Assembly: GCA_001828295.1 (NCBI GenBank)
Contig: MHYI01000183.1
Location: forward strand, 1 to 6,782
Direction of reading: 5' to 3'
DNA length: 6,782 bases
From: Planctomycetes bacterium RBG_16_41_13
GTDB lineage: Bacteria > Planctomycetota > Brocadiia > Brocadiales > Brocadiaceae
A program made the translations under genes and the position numbers. The notes under the pieces are model-generated. The model was not told the origin of the DNA, did not search any database, and was given only the letters and a program-made list of their open reading frames with translations. How positions within the stretch are numbered: the stretch's first letter is position 1; each line of letters starts with the position of its first letter. This document shows, in pieces, positions 6,620 to 6,782 of this stretch.

Positions 6620-6662
6620 GGTTCAATTGCAAATAAGCTGTAACACTTTAGTTTTTTGAACC
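6620..6662. repeat. Inverted repeat GGTTCAA/TTGAACC with a 29-base interval
   Basis: A 7-bp inverted repeat lies at 6620-6626 and 6656-6662, separated by 29 bases, just left of the hairpin cluster. It could be the outer boundary of the repeat element or chance. Confidence 0.35.
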
Positions 6663-6665
6663 ACC

Positions 6666-6731
6666 AGCAGTTCCTGCTTGTTCCCAAACTCCTGTTTGGG
6701 AACACAATTTTAAAGAGAAACTCTGTTTCTC
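6666..6731. repeat. Cluster of three perfect hairpins (palindromic repeat element)
   Basis: Three short hairpins follow one another within 66 bp. AGCAG-ttc-CTGCT spans 6666-6678. An 11-bp stem TGTTCCCAAAC-tcct-GTTTGGGAACA spans 6679-6704. A 7-bp stem GAGAAAC-tct-GTTTCTC spans 6715-6731. The last two share an AAAC-loop-GTTT core. The pattern resembles small dispersed palindromic elements known from cyanobacteria and other environmental bacteria, which are often mistranslated as short peptides. No coding frame of substance covers it. Other copies outside the window would be needed to prove it is dispersed. Confidence 0.75.
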
Positions 6732-6782
6732 GTCTATTTACGCTACCAAACTGATACTTCACCATGTTCAGCACAAGGTTTG

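Larger units (their letters stand above)
6493..6782. other. Non-coding right end of the window
   Basis: This stretch holds the htrA leader and candidate promoter, an inverted repeat and the three-hairpin cluster. From 6732 to 6782 I see no gene start, terminator or repeat I can support. Confidence 0.6.

Noticed and set aside
6620..6782. CRISPR array or tRNA in the right end
   Set aside because: The repeats are not regularly spaced direct repeats, and no cloverleaf with a TTCGA-like T-arm and acceptor stem can be drawn.

Overview
The window is AT-rich and gene-dense, and holds six protein-coding genes, one of them cut by the left edge. Nothing in it fixes the organism. The combination of two-component and chemotaxis-type regulators, an NnrS/haem-copper-like membrane protein with DUF1858 domains, tandem HD domains and a single-PDZ HtrA protease would suit an anaerobic or denitrifying environmental bacterium. 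An anammox planctomycete (Brocadiales) is my preferred guess, but that is an impression and not a demonstration.

Layout. Positions 1-2003 carry a leftward cluster read from right to left: a CheY-like single-domain receiver (2003-1629), a CheX-type phosphatase (1552-1028), and a longer protein (1001 to beyond position 1) that joins a degenerate CheC/CheX-like domain to a C-terminal receiver. Positions 2004-2328 form a divergent intergenic region with an exact 18-bp tandem duplication and several small palindromes. Positions 2329-5367 carry a rightward pair: a 580-residue, 12-helix NnrS/haem-copper-like membrane protein with a DUF1858-like domain at each end, then a 424-residue protein with two HD/HD-GYP-type domains. 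A leftward HtrA/Deg serine protease (6492-5386) converges on this pair, with only 18 bp between the stop codons and a small hairpin over the junction. The right end (6493-6782) holds the htrA promoter region, then a cluster of three consecutive perfect hairpins that looks like a dispersed palindromic repeat element.

How the genes may work together. CheY, CheX and the CheX-receiver fusion form a compact phospho-signalling set with a phosphate acceptor, a phosphatase and a hybrid, but no histidine kinase or receptor is visible here. The divergent pair couples a probable haem- or metal-binding membrane protein, perhaps a sensor or responder for nitric oxide or redox state, to a modified cyclic-di-nucleotide phosphodiesterase-like protein. 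A joint stress or redox signalling locus is an attractive but unproven idea. The features most worth following are the DUF1858-NnrS-DUF1858 architecture with three regularly spaced histidines, the two HD domains with altered signatures, the CheX-receiver fusion, and the repeat element at the right end.
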